NCBI RefSeq assembly: GCF_020510705.1
Contig: NZ_CP075184.1
Coordinates: 3,410,001 to 3,474,000 of the forward strand
Length of the DNA stretch: 64,000 nucleotides
Direction: 5' to 3'
From: Acidovorax radicis
GTDB lineage: Bacteria; Pseudomonadota; Gammaproteobacteria; Burkholderiales; Burkholderiaceae_C
The stretch's first letter is position 1. The number at the start of each line of letters is the position of its first letter. Under the pieces are notes generated by a model. The model ran no database searches, had not been told where the DNA came from, and saw only the letters and a list, made by a program, of their open reading frames with translations. The translations under genes were made by a program, and so were the position numbers. Shown here piece by piece: positions 1-8,318 of this stretch.

Positions 1-539
1 CGCAGCGTCTGCCGGTGTACTTCATGCATGGCAACCGCGACTTTCTGGCGGGGCCTGCGTTTCTGGCCCACTGCGGCATCACGGGCCTTTCAGACCCGAC
101 CGTGCTCGTCTTCAATAGCCAGCGCTTTGTGCTCAGCCATGGCGACCTGCTGTGCCTGGACGACGTGGACTACCAGCGCTTTCGCGTGCAAGCGCGCAGC
201 ACCGAGTGGCAACAGCACTTTCTCGCCCAGCCCCTGGCCACGCGCCGCGCGCAGGCACGCGGCATCCGCCAGGAGAGCGAGGCGCGCAAACAGTCGGGCG
301 TCACCTATGCCGACGTGGACGGCCCAGCCGCCATCGCCTGGCTGCAGGCGGCCCAGGCGCATACGCTCATCCACGGCCACACCCACCGCCCCGGCGACCA
401 CGCGCTGGCCCCTGGCTTACAGCGTGTAGTGCTCAGCGACTGGGACGCCGCAGCATTACCACCCCGCGCGGAAACACTGCGTTTGTCCCACGCGGGCTTG
501 GAACGGCTGCCCCTGGCCCCCAAGTACGAGCGATCCTGA
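1..539 (+). CDS. lpxH: UDP-2,3-diacylglucosamine diphosphatase LpxH (3' part)
   Basis: The gene enters from the left edge, so the N-terminal part is missing; the reading frame is open from base 3. LpxH removes UMP from UDP-2,3-diacylglucosamine to give lipid X in lipid A synthesis, as a peripheral inner-membrane enzyme. The visible 178 or so residues hold the calcineurin-like metallophosphatase signatures GNRDF (near the start), LSHGD and HGHTH. These are the metal-binding blocks of this family, and the DLLCLDD stretch after LSHGD is typical of LpxH. The stop is followed 36 bases later by mtfA on the same strand. Confidence 0.93.
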   Translation, partial: QRLPVYFMHGNRDFLAGPAFLAHCGITGLSDPTVLVFNSQRFVLSHGDLLCLDDVDYQRFRVQARSTEWQQHFLAQPLATRRAQARGIRQESEARKQSGVTYADVDGPAAIAWLQAAQAHTLIHGHTHRPGDHALAPGLQRVVLSDWDAAALPPRAETLRLSHAGLERLPLAPKYERS

Positions 540-575
540 ACTGCGCGGGGCTTCGCCGCCTGCTGCTTGATCGCC

Positions 576-1406
576 ATGCCCCCTCTCCTCAACCGGCTCT
601 GGAGCCGTGTCCGCGCCACGGTAGCCCCAGTGCCCGACATCTCTGCCACGCTGTGGCTCCAGACCCTGGGGCGCTACCCGTTTCTGGCAGCCCTGTCGCT
701 GCACGACCAATCCAAGCTGCGCGCCTTGAGCGCGCTGTTCCTGCATCACAAGCAATTCCATGGCGCACACGGCCTGGTGGTGACCGACGCCATGGCCATT
801 GACATTGCGGCCCAGGCCTGCCTGCCGCTGTTGCACTGGGGCGACCCGGCCAAGGCGCTCGATTGGTATGACGATTTCGTCACCATCGTGCTGCACCCCG
901 GAGAGGCCGTCGCACGCCGCCAGACGGTGGACGAGGCCGGCGTGGTGCACGAGCACACCCAGGTCCTGCTGGGCGAAGCCATGGAGCGCGGCCCCATCAT
1001 GCTCAGCTGGCAGCACATCGCCAACGCGGCAGAGAACACGGCGCGCGGCCACAACGTGGTGGTGCACGAGTTTGTGCACAAGCTGGACATGCGCAATGGC
1101 CAGCCCAACGGCTGCCCGCCCCTGCCCGCAGGCTTCATGGGCACCCGCAGCGGCCGCGCAGCCTATGGTGCCTGGTGGGCTGCGTGGGAGCCCGCGTACG
1201 AACAGTTCCGAGAGCGGGTCATCCTGGCCGAGCGCTTTGGCGCCGAGCGCCCCTGGCTGGATGCCTATGGGGCCACCTCGCAGTCCGAATTTTTTGCGGT
1301 GGCTTGCGAAGCCTATTTCGTGAACCCGACAAGGTTCGCGCAAGAGTTCCCTGCGTTGATGCCCGTGCTGGATGCGTTTTTCAAGCGCCCGATCATCACA
1401 CGCTGA
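576..1406 (+). CDS. mtfA: Zinc-dependent peptidase MtfA (M90 family)
   Basis: 276 residues, close to the roughly 265 of E. coli MtfA. The protein is a cytosolic M90 metallopeptidase; in enterobacteria it binds the Mlc repressor and so modulates glucose PTS expression. Mlc is not expected in this group, so only the peptidase role carries over. The zinc motif HEFVHKLD (HExxH followed by D) is clear in the middle of the protein, preceded by VVV. The ATG at 576 is preferred over an in-frame TTG nine bases upstream. It follows lpxH closely and could be cotranscribed. Confidence 0.9.
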   Translation: MPPLLNRLWSRVRATVAPVPDISATLWLQTLGRYPFLAALSLHDQSKLRALSALFLHHKQFHGAHGLVVTDAMAIDIAAQACLPLLHWGDPAKALDWYDDFVTIVLHPGEAVARRQTVDEAGVVHEHTQVLLGEAMERGPIMLSWQHIANAAENTARGHNVVVHEFVHKLDMRNGQPNGCPPLPAGFMGTRSGRAAYGAWWAAWEPAYEQFRERVILAERFGAERPWLDAYGATSQSEFFAVACEAYFVNPTRFAQEFPALMPVLDAFFKRPIITR

Positions 1407-1455
1407 CAAGCCCCTCCGCTGGCTCCGCTGGCCAACGCCAGGCAGAGCAGGGTTT

Positions 1456-1468
1456 AGACATTCTGTCT
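1456..1468. promoter_or_regulatory. Short inverted repeat upstream of the YheO-type regulator
   Basis: AGACA, three bases, TGTCT: a perfect 5-bp inverted repeat 40-52 bases before the regulator start. It extends one base further each side if one mismatch is allowed. With the larger palindrome at 1475-1504 it forms a compact candidate control region. No protein binding can be shown from sequence. Confidence 0.35.
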
Positions 1469-1474
1469 GATTTT

Positions 1475-1504
1475 GACAATTTATCTAAATCTGGATAAAT
1501 TGTC
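1475..1504. promoter_or_regulatory. Perfect 11-bp palindrome at the regulator start (putative operator)
   Basis: GACAATTTATC at 1475-1485 and its exact reverse complement GATAAATTGTC at 1494-1504 are separated by 8 bases. The right arm ends 3 bases before the start codon of the YheO-type regulator at 1508, so a protein bound here would block transcription or translation initiation of its own gene. The AT-rich arms stand out against the GC-rich surroundings. Autoregulation is an inference from position. Confidence 0.6.
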
Positions 1505-1507
1505 GGA

Positions 1508-2191
1508 ATGCCAAAAGAAGCCGCCCACCGCTCCTCGCCGCCCACCCGTGCGCGCAGGCGAGCACCTGCGCGCAGCGCTGAACAGATCGCCTTGCTCAGC
1601 CAGATCGAACAGGTCGCGCAAGGCCTGGCCGCCACCTTTGCTCCGTTCTGCGAGGTGGTCGTGCACGACCTGCTGGACCCCAAACATGCCATCCTGGCCA
1701 TCCACAACAACCTGTCGGGCCGCCGCATAGGCGACCCGACCACCGAGCTGGGCCTGGCACGCATTGCCGACCCCGACTACCCCCAGGTCATTGCCAACTA
1801 CGCCAACCAGTTCTCTGACGGGCGCCAGGCCAAGAGCACGTCGGTGGGCATCAAGGACTCATCGGGCGAGTACATCGCAGCGCTGTGCCTGAACGTGGAC
1901 CTCACCCTGTTTCGCAGCCTGCAAAGTGTGGTGGGACAGTTCACCGCCATCGACGGGGACACGGGGCTCACCGAGTCGCTGGACCCGGCCGGCGCCGAGG
2001 CCATTCGCCAGCGCATCGACCAGTTCGCGGCGCGCCTGTCCACCGCACCGCGCGCGCTCAAGGCCGCAGAGCGGCGTGCGCTATTGCGTGAGCTGAAAGA
2101 CTCAGGCTGCATGGAAGTGCGCCGCGCCATGGACGTGGTGGCCCGGCATTTGGGCGTGTCACGCGCCACGGTGTACGGTGATGCCAAGTAA
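1508..2191 (+). CDS. YheO/DauR-type PAS and HTH transcriptional regulator
   Basis: 227 residues. A basic N-terminal tail is followed by a YheO-like PAS sensor domain (about 30-145; EVVVHDLLDP and SSGEYIAALCLNVDL are typical) and a C-terminal helix-turn-helix (about 180-227) ending ARHLGVSRATVYGDAK. Relatives include DauR, which controls D-arginine use, and similar regulators beside amino-acid catabolic genes. The next gene on the same strand is a PLP-dependent dehydratase, a plausible target. The 11-bp palindrome just before the start suggests autoregulation. Confidence 0.88.
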   Translation: MPKEAAHRSSPPTRARRRAPARSAEQIALLSQIEQVAQGLAATFAPFCEVVVHDLLDPKHAILAIHNNLSGRRIGDPTTELGLARIADPDYPQVIANYANQFSDGRQAKSTSVGIKDSSGEYIAALCLNVDLTLFRSLQSVVGQFTAIDGDTGLTESLDPAGAEAIRQRIDQFAARLSTAPRALKAAERRALLRELKDSGCMEVRRAMDVVARHLGVSRATVYGDAK

Positions 2192-2456
2192 TCCCCCGGC
2201 ACACCCCGGCGCGCAAGCCCAGCTTGCGCCGCTGGCCACCCATCAGATCAGTGCCCTGCGGCAGCCGCCAGACGTGCTGCACGCAGTGCCGAGCAAAAGG
2301 CTTTCACACAGCCGCCGGGCAGCCCGGCACCCACCTCAATGCCGTGGGCGCCGACACGCAGGGCCCGCGCGAGCGGCCCCACGGCCTCCTGCCTATCGCC
2401 TTGACCGCATCGCACGCTTTTTTTATCCGTTTTTTCCATCCCACCGGAGTCCCCCC

Positions 2457-3431
2457 ATGTCCTCAACGCCTCTTGCCCTGCCTACCTACGACGACGTGGT
2501 GGCCGCTGCCGGCCGCATTGCCGGCCACGCGCACCGCACACCGGTGCTCACGTCACGCACCATCAACGAAGAGTTTGGTGCGCAGGTGTTCTTCAAGTGC
2601 GAGAACCTGCAGCGCATGGGCGCCTTCAAGTTCCGCGGTGCATTCAACGCGTTGGCCCGATTCGACGCAGCGCAGCGCAAAGCGGGCGTGATCGCGTTCT
2701 CGTCGGGCAACCATGCGCAGGGCATTGCGCTGGCCGCGCGCGAGCTGGGCATTCCTGCCACCCTCGTGATGCCGCAGGACGCGCCCGCCGCCAAGGTGGC
2801 GGCCACGCAGGGCTATGGCGCCACCGTGGTGTTCTACGACCGCTACACGCAAGACCGCGAGCAGATCACGCGCGACCTGGCCGAGCGCAACGGCCTCACC
2901 TTGATCCCACCCTACGACCATGCCGATGTACTGGCGGGCCAGGGCACTGCCGCCAAGGAGTTGTTTGAAGAGGTCGGCCCGCTCGATGCGTTCTTTGTGT
3001 GCCTGGGCGGCGGTGGCCTGCTGTCGGGCTCGGCCCTGGCCACGCGCGCGCTGTCGCCCCACACCAAGCTCTATGGCGTGGAGCCTGCAGCGGGCAACGA
3101 TGGCCAGCAGTCGTTTCGCAGCGGCGCCATCGTGCACATCGACACGCCGCAGACGATTGCCGACGGTGCGCAGACGCAGCACCTGGGCAACATCACCTTC
3201 CCCATCATCGAGCGTGATGTAGACGACATCCTGACCGTGACAGACGAACAGCTGGTGGACAGCATGCGCTTTTTTGCCGAGCGCATGAAGCTCATCGTGG
3301 AGCCCACGGGCTGCCTGGGTTTTGCAGCCGCGCGGGCCATGCGTGATGACCTCAAGGGCCAGCGCGTGGGCGTGCTCATCAGCGGCGGCAATGTGGACCT
3401 GGCGCGGTTTTGCGCGTTGCTGGCGCGGTGA
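2457..3431 (+). CDS. PLP-dependent serine/threonine or threo-3-hydroxyaspartate ammonia-lyase
   Basis: 324 residues of a fold-type II PLP enzyme. These enzymes deaminate hydroxy-amino acids to 2-oxo acids. Visible signatures are FKFRGA, with the Schiff-base lysine near residue 58, SSGNHAQG at 82-89 (phosphate and substrate loop) and GGGGLLSG near 185 (PLP phosphate loop). The length and lack of an ACT domain fit the short threonine dehydratase / hydroxyaspartate dehydratase group rather than biosynthetic IlvA. The ATG at 2457 follows CGGAGT; in-frame codons further upstream are not needed. A YheO-type regulator lies 265 bases upstream, so this is probably a regulated catabolic enzyme. The exact substrate is not decidable here. 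Confidence 0.87.
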   Translation: MSSTPLALPTYDDVVAAAGRIAGHAHRTPVLTSRTINEEFGAQVFFKCENLQRMGAFKFRGAFNALARFDAAQRKAGVIAFSSGNHAQGIALAARELGIPATLVMPQDAPAAKVAATQGYGATVVFYDRYTQDREQITRDLAERNGLTLIPPYDHADVLAGQGTAAKELFEEVGPLDAFFVCLGGGGLLSGSALATRALSPHTKLYGVEPAAGNDGQQSFRSGAIVHIDTPQTIADGAQTQHLGNITFPIIERDVDDILTVTDEQLVDSMRFFAERMKLIVEPTGCLGFAAARAMRDDLKGQRVGVLISGGNVDLARFCALLAR

Positions 3432-3470
3432 TTGGTGGTTTCTCAGGCCGAGAAATTTTATGAGTTCATC

Positions 3471-3514
3471 TGGCCCTAGCGCTTTATGGTATTGCGCTGA
3501 ACGCTACCAAAAAA
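3471..3514 (-). repeat. Dispersed intergenic repeat, copy 1 (reverse orientation)
   Basis: Read on the minus strand it carries the family blocks: a run of T, GGTAGCG, GCGCAATACC, ATAAAGCGCTAG and GGCCAGA. It lies between the 3' ends of two convergent genes. It is a divergent member of the roughly 50-bp family seen eight more times in this window. Confidence 0.6.
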
Positions 3515-3552
3515 GAAGCGGGCCAGAGCAAAACAGAACCCAACAGAACCAA

Positions 3553-3573
3553 GCCTGATGCCTGATGCCTGAT
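3553..3573 (+). repeat. Three tandem copies of a 7-bp unit
   Basis: GCCTGAT occurs three times in a row between the dehydratase gene and the small minus-strand gene. Just before it, CAACAGAACC also occurs twice. It looks like slippage-prone noncoding DNA; no function is suggested. Confidence 0.6.
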
Positions 3574-3594
3574 GGGTTCAGGTCCAACAAGGGC

Positions 3595-3828
3595 TCACGT
3601 CGCCAGCGCATGCTCCACCGCCTGTTTGGCATCTTCCATACTGCTGAAAAATTGGGTGGGTTGCGGCTTGGCCTTGGGCAAATGGGATGGCGGCGGCCAC
3701 AGGCGATCGTCCGTCCAGACGGCGGTCCACCCGCCAATGTCTTTGCGTTTGATGGAGCACAGTGCTTGTCCGTCCACGGTGGCCATCCAGGTGGTCGGCG
3801 GGTTGTGGTCCCAGGTGACGTGTGTCAT
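3595..3828 (-). CDS. Small tryptophan-rich hypothetical protein
   Basis: 77 residues, not recognised. It starts MTHVTWDHNPPTTW and contains a DIGGWTAVWTDDRLWPPP segment, so it is rich in W and P and probably a small folded cytosolic domain; there is no signal peptide or membrane segment. The ATG is preceded by GAGAGG at good spacing, which supports real translation. It lies downstream of aceE on the same strand, with about 145 bases between. Confidence 0.55.
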   Translation of the reverse strand: MTHVTWDHNPPTTWMATVDGQALCSIKRKDIGGWTAVWTDDRLWPPPSHLPKAKPQPTQFFSSMEDAKQAVEHALAT

Positions 3829-3974
3829 GGCGCCCTCTCACGGTTACTGGGCCGGTGTAGGAAGCCTGTGCCGAATGGGGCAATGGTAGTCACCCACCCC
3901 ACCCTGACCCACCCAGGTGGTGGAATGGATGAATGGCGGGACAGCAGCACGCGCCCGCACAGAGCCCGCGTTCA

Positions 3975-6641
3975 TCAGCCAGCAGCCAGCGCGCGCCGCG
4001 CCGCGTGGGCCACGCTGGAAGCGTCCACGCCAAAAAATTGGCGCAATGCCGCACGCGTGTCACTGCGCCCAAATCCATCCGTGCCCAGGGTCACATACTT
4101 GCGGCCCTCGGGGATGAGCGCGCGCACCGTCTCGGGCACGGCGCGCACGTAGTCGGTGGCGGCAATCACCGGCCCGCGCGTCGCGGCCAGCTGCTGCGTC
4201 AGCCATGCGGGTGCAGGCGTGGATTCACCCGCCAGCCAACGCTGTTCGCACGCCACACCATCGCGGGCCAGTTGGCTCCAGCTGGTCACGCTGAGCACGG
4301 TCACATCCACGCCTCCGGCGGCCAGCAGCTCCGCCGCCTTGACCACCTCGGTCAGGATGGCGCCGGAGCCCATCAGGGTGACAGATTGGGATGAAATAGG
4401 GCTATCGCGCCCGTCCATAAATCGCGAGTAGCTCTTAAAAACATAGCAACCACGCAGCACGCCTTCTGCCGCATCGGCAGGCAGGTCGGGCTGGGCGTAG
4501 TTCTCGTTCATCAGCGTGACGTAGTAGAAGACGTCGCGCTGCTCGGTCACCATCTCGCGCATACCGGCGTCGATGATCACGGCCATCTCGCCCGCATAGG
4601 CCGGGTCGTAGGCTTTGCAGTTGGGGATGGTGGCTGCCACCAGGTGGCTGCTGCCGTCCTGGTGCTGCAGGCCCTCGCCGCCCAGTGTGGTGCGGCCCGA
4701 CGTAGCGCCCAGCAAAAAGCCGCGCGCACGCTGGTCCGCGGCCGCCCAGATGGCGTCGCCCACGCGCTGGAAGCCGAACATGGAGTAGTAGATGTAGAAC
4801 GGCAGCATGGCCAGGCCGTGCACGCTGTAGCTCGTTGCAGCAGCCGTCCAGCTTGCAATGGCGCCGGCCTCGCTGATGCCTTCTTCCAGGATCTGGCCGT
4901 CCAGCGCCTCGCGGTAGCTCAGCACCGAGCCGATGTCCTCGGGCGCATAACGCTGGCCCACGCTGCTGTAGATGCCGACCTGCTTGAACAGATTGGCCAT
5001 GCCGAAGGTGCGCGCCTCGTCGGCCACGATGGGCACGATGCGCGGGCCCAGCGTGGCGTCTTTGAGCAACGTGCCCAGCATGCGCACGAAGGCCATGGTG
5101 GTGCTCATCTCCTTGCCATCGGCCTGCAGCGCGAACTGCGCGTAGCTATCGATGGATGGGACGGGCAGCGCGCCGCACGCCGTCTCGCGGCGCGGCAGGT
5201 AGCCGCCCAGGTTCTGGCGGTGGCTGCGCAGGTAGCGCATCTCGGGGCTGTCTTCGGCAGGTTTGAAGAATGCCAGGCCCGTGGCCTGCTCGTCAGTGAG
5301 CGGCAGGTTGAAGCGGTTGCGGAATTCGATGAGGTCCGTGTCGTCCAGCTTCTTCTGGCTGTGCGTGGTCATCTTGCCCTGCCCGGCCTGGCCCATGCCG
5401 TAGCCCTTTTTGGTGTGGGCCAGGATGACGGTGGGCTGGCCCTTGTGGGCGGCAGCGGCGGCGTAGGCGGCGTGGATCTTCACCAGGTCGTGCCCGCCGC
5501 GCTTCAAGCGGTCGATCTGCTCGTCCGTCATTCCTTGCGCCAGCGCGGCCAGCTCAGGGCTTTGGCCAAAGAAGTTGTCGCGGTTAAAGCGCCCGTCCTT
5601 CGCCGCAAAAGTCTGCATCTGCCCATCCACCGTGCCTTGCAGCGTGCGCACCAGAGCGCCCGTCAGGTCGCGGGCAAACAGGCCGTCCCAGTCGCTGCCC
5701 CACACCAGCTTGACCACGTTCCAGCCCGCACCGGCGAACAGGCGCTCGAGCTCGTCGATGATGCGGCCATTGCCGCGCACCGGGCCGTCCAGGCGCTGCA
5801 GGTTGCAGTTGACCACCCAGACCAAGTTGTCCAGCCCCTCGCGCGCGGCCAGGGTCAGCGCGCTCATGGATTCGGGCTCGTCCATCTCTCCATCGCCAAA
5901 CACGCCCCACACTTTTCGGCCCGTGCAGTTGAGCAGGTTGCGGTGTGTGAGGTAACGCATGAAGCGCGCGTGGTAGATGCTGCTGATGGGGCCGATGCCC
6001 ATCGACCCGGTGGGGAACTGCCAGAAGTCCGGCATCAGCCACGGGTGCGGGTAGCTGCACAGGCCCTGCGCCCTGGCGGCGGGCGCGGTGATTTCCTGGC
6101 GGTAGTGCATCAGGTCTTGTTCAGACAAGCGCCCTTCGAGAAATGCCCGCGCGTACACGCCGGGCGCGCTGTGCGGCTGAAAGAACACCAAGTCGCCCCG
6201 GTGCTGGCCCTCGCCCAGGCCTTCACGGGCGCGGAAGAAGTGGTTGAAGCCGCTCTCAAACAAATCGGCCGCACTGGCGTAGCTGGCAATGTGCCCGCCC
6301 AGCTCGCCATACGCCTGGTTGGCACGCACCACCATGGCCAGCGCGTTCCAGCGCACGATGGAGGCCACGCGCTCTTCCACCGCCAGGTCACCGGGGAACA
6401 CGGGCTGGTCTTGCACCGCCACGGTGTTCACATACGGCGTGTTCAGGTCGGGGTGCCAGCCAATGCGCTGCGCGCGCGCCACCCGCACCAGCTCTTGCAG
6501 CATGTGCCGCGCACGCTCGGGGCCTTCGGTGGCGACCAGCGCCAGGAAGGCATCGCGCCATTCGGCGGTTTCTTCAGGGTCGGCGTCGGGCGTGGCGCCG
6601 GGGGCTGGTTGCAGCAGGGCGTGGGGTGTGAGGGCGTTCAT
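3975..6641 (-). CDS. aceE: Pyruvate dehydrogenase E1 component, homodimeric type (AceE)
   Basis: 888 residues, matching the roughly 890 of the homodimeric family. It decarboxylates pyruvate with thiamine diphosphate and acetylates the lipoyl domains of E2. The ThDP site GDGEMDEPES, with NCNLQRLDGPVRGNG downstream, is intact, as are VADEARTFGM and the C-terminal LGTDGFGRSDTR. The start is placed at MNALTPHA, 66 bases inside the longest frame, where family similarity begins. Odd feature: a segment near residues 739-756 (SYSRFMDGRDSPISSQ) is encoded by what looks like a copy of the dispersed intergenic repeat. No E2/E3 gene lies downstream here, so it is a stand-alone gene. It is divergent from an Lrp-type regulator. 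Confidence 0.96.
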   Translation of the reverse strand: MNALTPHALLQPAPGATPDADPEETAEWRDAFLALVATEGPERARHMLQELVRVARAQRIGWHPDLNTPYVNTVAVQDQPVFPGDLAVEERVASIVRWNALAMVVRANQAYGELGGHIASYASAADLFESGFNHFFRAREGLGEGQHRGDLVFFQPHSAPGVYARAFLEGRLSEQDLMHYRQEITAPAARAQGLCSYPHPWLMPDFWQFPTGSMGIGPISSIYHARFMRYLTHRNLLNCTGRKVWGVFGDGEMDEPESMSALTLAAREGLDNLVWVVNCNLQRLDGPVRGNGRIIDELERLFAGAGWNVVKLVWGSDWDGLFARDLTGALVRTLQGTVDGQMQTFAAKDGRFNRDNFFGQSPELAALAQGMTDEQIDRLKRGGHDLVKIHAAYAAAAAHKGQPTVILAHTKKGYGMGQAGQGKMTTHSQKKLDDTDLIEFRNRFNLPLTDEQATGLAFFKPAEDSPEMRYLRSHRQNLGGYLPRRETACGALPVPSIDSYAQFALQADGKEMSTTMAFVRMLGTLLKDATLGPRIVPIVADEARTFGMANLFKQVGIYSSVGQRYAPEDIGSVLSYREALDGQILEEGISEAGAIASWTAAATSYSVHGLAMLPFYIYYSMFGFQRVGDAIWAAADQRARGFLLGATSGRTTLGGEGLQHQDGSSHLVAATIPNCKAYDPAYAGEMAVIIDAGMREMVTEQRDVFYYVTLMNENYAQPDLPADAAEGVLRGCYVFKSYSRFMDGRDSPISSQSVTLMGSGAILTEVVKAAELLAAGGVDVTVLSVTSWSQLARDGVACEQRWLAGESTPAPAWLTQQLAATRGPVIAATDYVRAVPETVRALIPEGRKYVTLGTDGFGRSDTRAALRQFFGVDASSVAHAARRALAAG
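4391..4446 (-). repeat. Dispersed repeat copy 2, inside the aceE coding sequence
   Basis: On the minus strand this reads TTTTTAAGAGCTACTCGCG, TTTATGGACGGGCGCGATAG and CCCTATTTCATCCC, in the same block order as the intergenic copies (AGCT, GCGC-rich palindrome around TTATGGA, TAG, GGCC-like, ATTTCAT). It keeps the aceE frame open and adds about 17 residues. Similarity is partial, so membership of the family is an inference. Confidence 0.5.
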
Positions 6642-6743
6642 GGAAGCCACTGTAGCGAGGCGGGCTCCAAATGAGTTGCCGTTTTGCCTTTCACGCCACG
6701 CCACCATGGCACTTTATGCCGCCAAAGCCATAAACTGCAGCAC

Positions 6744-7211
6744 ATGAAACTGGATACCCTCGATTTGCGCATTCTGGCCGAGCTGCAGGCCGACGGCTCC
6801 TTGTCCAACGTGGAACTGGCACGGCGCGTACACCTGTCACCCTCGCCCTGCCTGGCGCGCGTGAAGGCGCTGGAGGCGGCAGGTGTCATCAGCCGCTATG
6901 TGGCGCTGGCCAACGCGGCGGCGCTGGGGCTGGGCCTGAATGTGTTCATCAGCATCAGCCTCAAGACGCAGAGCAAGGAAGCCCTGGCCGACTTTGAACG
7001 CCGCATTGCCGAGCACGACGAGGTGATGGAGTGCTACCTGATGAGCGGCGACAGCGACTATTTGATTCGCGTGGCGCTGGCCGACATCGGGGCGCTGGAG
7101 CGGTTCATTCTGGAGCAGCTGGCACCCATTCCGGGCGTCGAGAAAATACGGTCGAGCTTTGCGCTCAAGCAGGTGCGCTACAAGACGGCGCTGCCGCTGC
7201 CTGCGGCGTGA
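6744..7211 (+). CDS. Lrp/AsnC-family transcriptional regulator
   Basis: 155 residues with an N-terminal winged helix-turn-helix (about 1-60; [13 protein letters not shown] and [21 protein letters not shown]) and a C-terminal RAM/AsnC ligand-binding domain (about 68-145; [15 protein letters not shown]). Such proteins form octamers and respond to amino acids. The ATG at 6744 begins the conserved [11 protein letters not shown]. It is divergent from aceE with 102 bases between, so it may act on the shared region; that is an inference. It converges with the DUF3014 gene. Confidence 0.93.
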   Translation: MKLDTLDLRILAELQADGSLSNVELARRVHLSPSPCLARVKALEAAGVISRYVALANAAALGLGLNVFISISLKTQSKEALADFERRIAEHDEVMECYLMSGDSDYLIRVALADIGALERFILEQLAPIPGVEKIRSSFALKQVRYKTALPLPAA

Positions 7212-7236
7212 TACAGGCCCCGCCTGGCAAAAAACA

Positions 7237-8151
7237 CTATTTGCGCGCGATTTCGCTCGTGGCCACGCGCTTGCGCAGGTCGCGGATCAACGCCTTGGCC
7301 CGCGCCTCGTTGGCGGGGCCCATGCGCACCAGGATCTTCTGCCCGCTGGACAGCGACTCGAGCGCTGGGTCGGCATATTCATATCGCACCCACGGGCGCA
7401 AGTTGGTCACTTCCGTGTTCACGGGCGTGAGCTTTACCCGCAGCGGGGCCTGGGGTTCTGGCGCCTGCAGCAGGTGGTCCAGCATCGCCACCAGTCGGTC
7501 ATTGAAATAACGCCGGGGGTAGCCCAGCTCTTCGTAGGCTTGCTGGAACAGCGGGTACAAGCGCGCATACAACGCCACTGCGGGCTCCATGGGCACTGCC
7601 TCGGCAAACGCCAGCAGGGGGGTGTAGCGAGCGGCATTGGAGGCAGACACGGTGGTGGGTGCATTGCTGCTGCCATCGGCCTCACCATCCACCACAAACC
7701 GCTGCGGCGTGGGCGGCACCGGCCACATGCGCGATGGGGCATGGGCACGACCCAGGTTGTCTACCGTGGCCACCACGCGGCGCACAAAACCGTCGGTGAG
7801 CAGATAGGTCATCACCTTGTCGCGCCCGAGCAGCTCGGCCAACAACTCGCCCACGCGTTTGTCAGACTCGGCCAGCGCAGGCAGTGCTGAATCGGCGCGG
7901 GCCAGCGCATCCACCGGGTTTTGCGGGCCCGACGCTTCCGGCAAGGGGGCTGATGCCACGGGCTCTGGCGCAGGCGCCGCAGGCGCGCTGACTACCGGCG
8001 GCGGTGCAGCGGGCGGCTCCACCGGCCGCCACCAGAACCACCATGCGGCACCGGCGGCCACCCCGCAGGCCAGCACGGCGGCAACGAGCCAGGGGGCGGG
8101 GGCGGTGCGCGCAGGCGCGGGACGGAACTCGGCGGTGTCTTGATCGGGCAT
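7237..8151 (-). CDS. DUF3014 membrane-anchored protein
   Basis: 304 residues. A short cytosolic tail is followed by one transmembrane segment (about 22-44, LVAAVLACGVAAGAAWWFWW), a Pro/Ala-rich linker (45-80) and a periplasmic domain of the DUF3014 type (about 85-300). Typical stretches are LTDGFVRRVVATVDNLGR, PQRFVVDG, LGYPRRYFNDRLVAMLDHLL and ESLSSGQKILVRMGP. The function of the family is not known. The ATG follows GAGGAG at 7-base spacing. It stands alone. Confidence 0.85.
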   Translation of the reverse strand: MPDQDTAEFRPAPARTAPAPWLVAAVLACGVAAGAAWWFWWRPVEPPAAPPPVVSAPAAPAPEPVASAPLPEASGPQNPVDALARADSALPALAESDKRVGELLAELLGRDKVMTYLLTDGFVRRVVATVDNLGRAHAPSRMWPVPPTPQRFVVDGEADGSSNAPTTVSASNAARYTPLLAFAEAVPMEPAVALYARLYPLFQQAYEELGYPRRYFNDRLVAMLDHLLQAPEPQAPLRVKLTPVNTEVTNLRPWVRYEYADPALESLSSGQKILVRMGPANEARAKALIRDLRKRVATSEIARK

Positions 8152-8318
8152 CGGGTCTCCTCAAAGTGCGGGAACAGGACCTGTGCGACCCTGTATTGCA
8201 CCAGGCGTTCCCCCATGCATCCCATAGCGAAGGCGCTATTGGAAACCCAGCCGATGGGGGGCGCGTAACGCGATGTAGGCGACGCGCTGGCAATCAACTA
8301 CCACGTGGTCAGAAAAAC

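Noticed and set aside
4644..6674. 676-codon open frame antisense to aceE
   Set aside because: A shadow of the high-GC aceE gene; it is rich in Ala, His, Gln and Arg, shows no domain, and the sense strand encodes a complete AceE.
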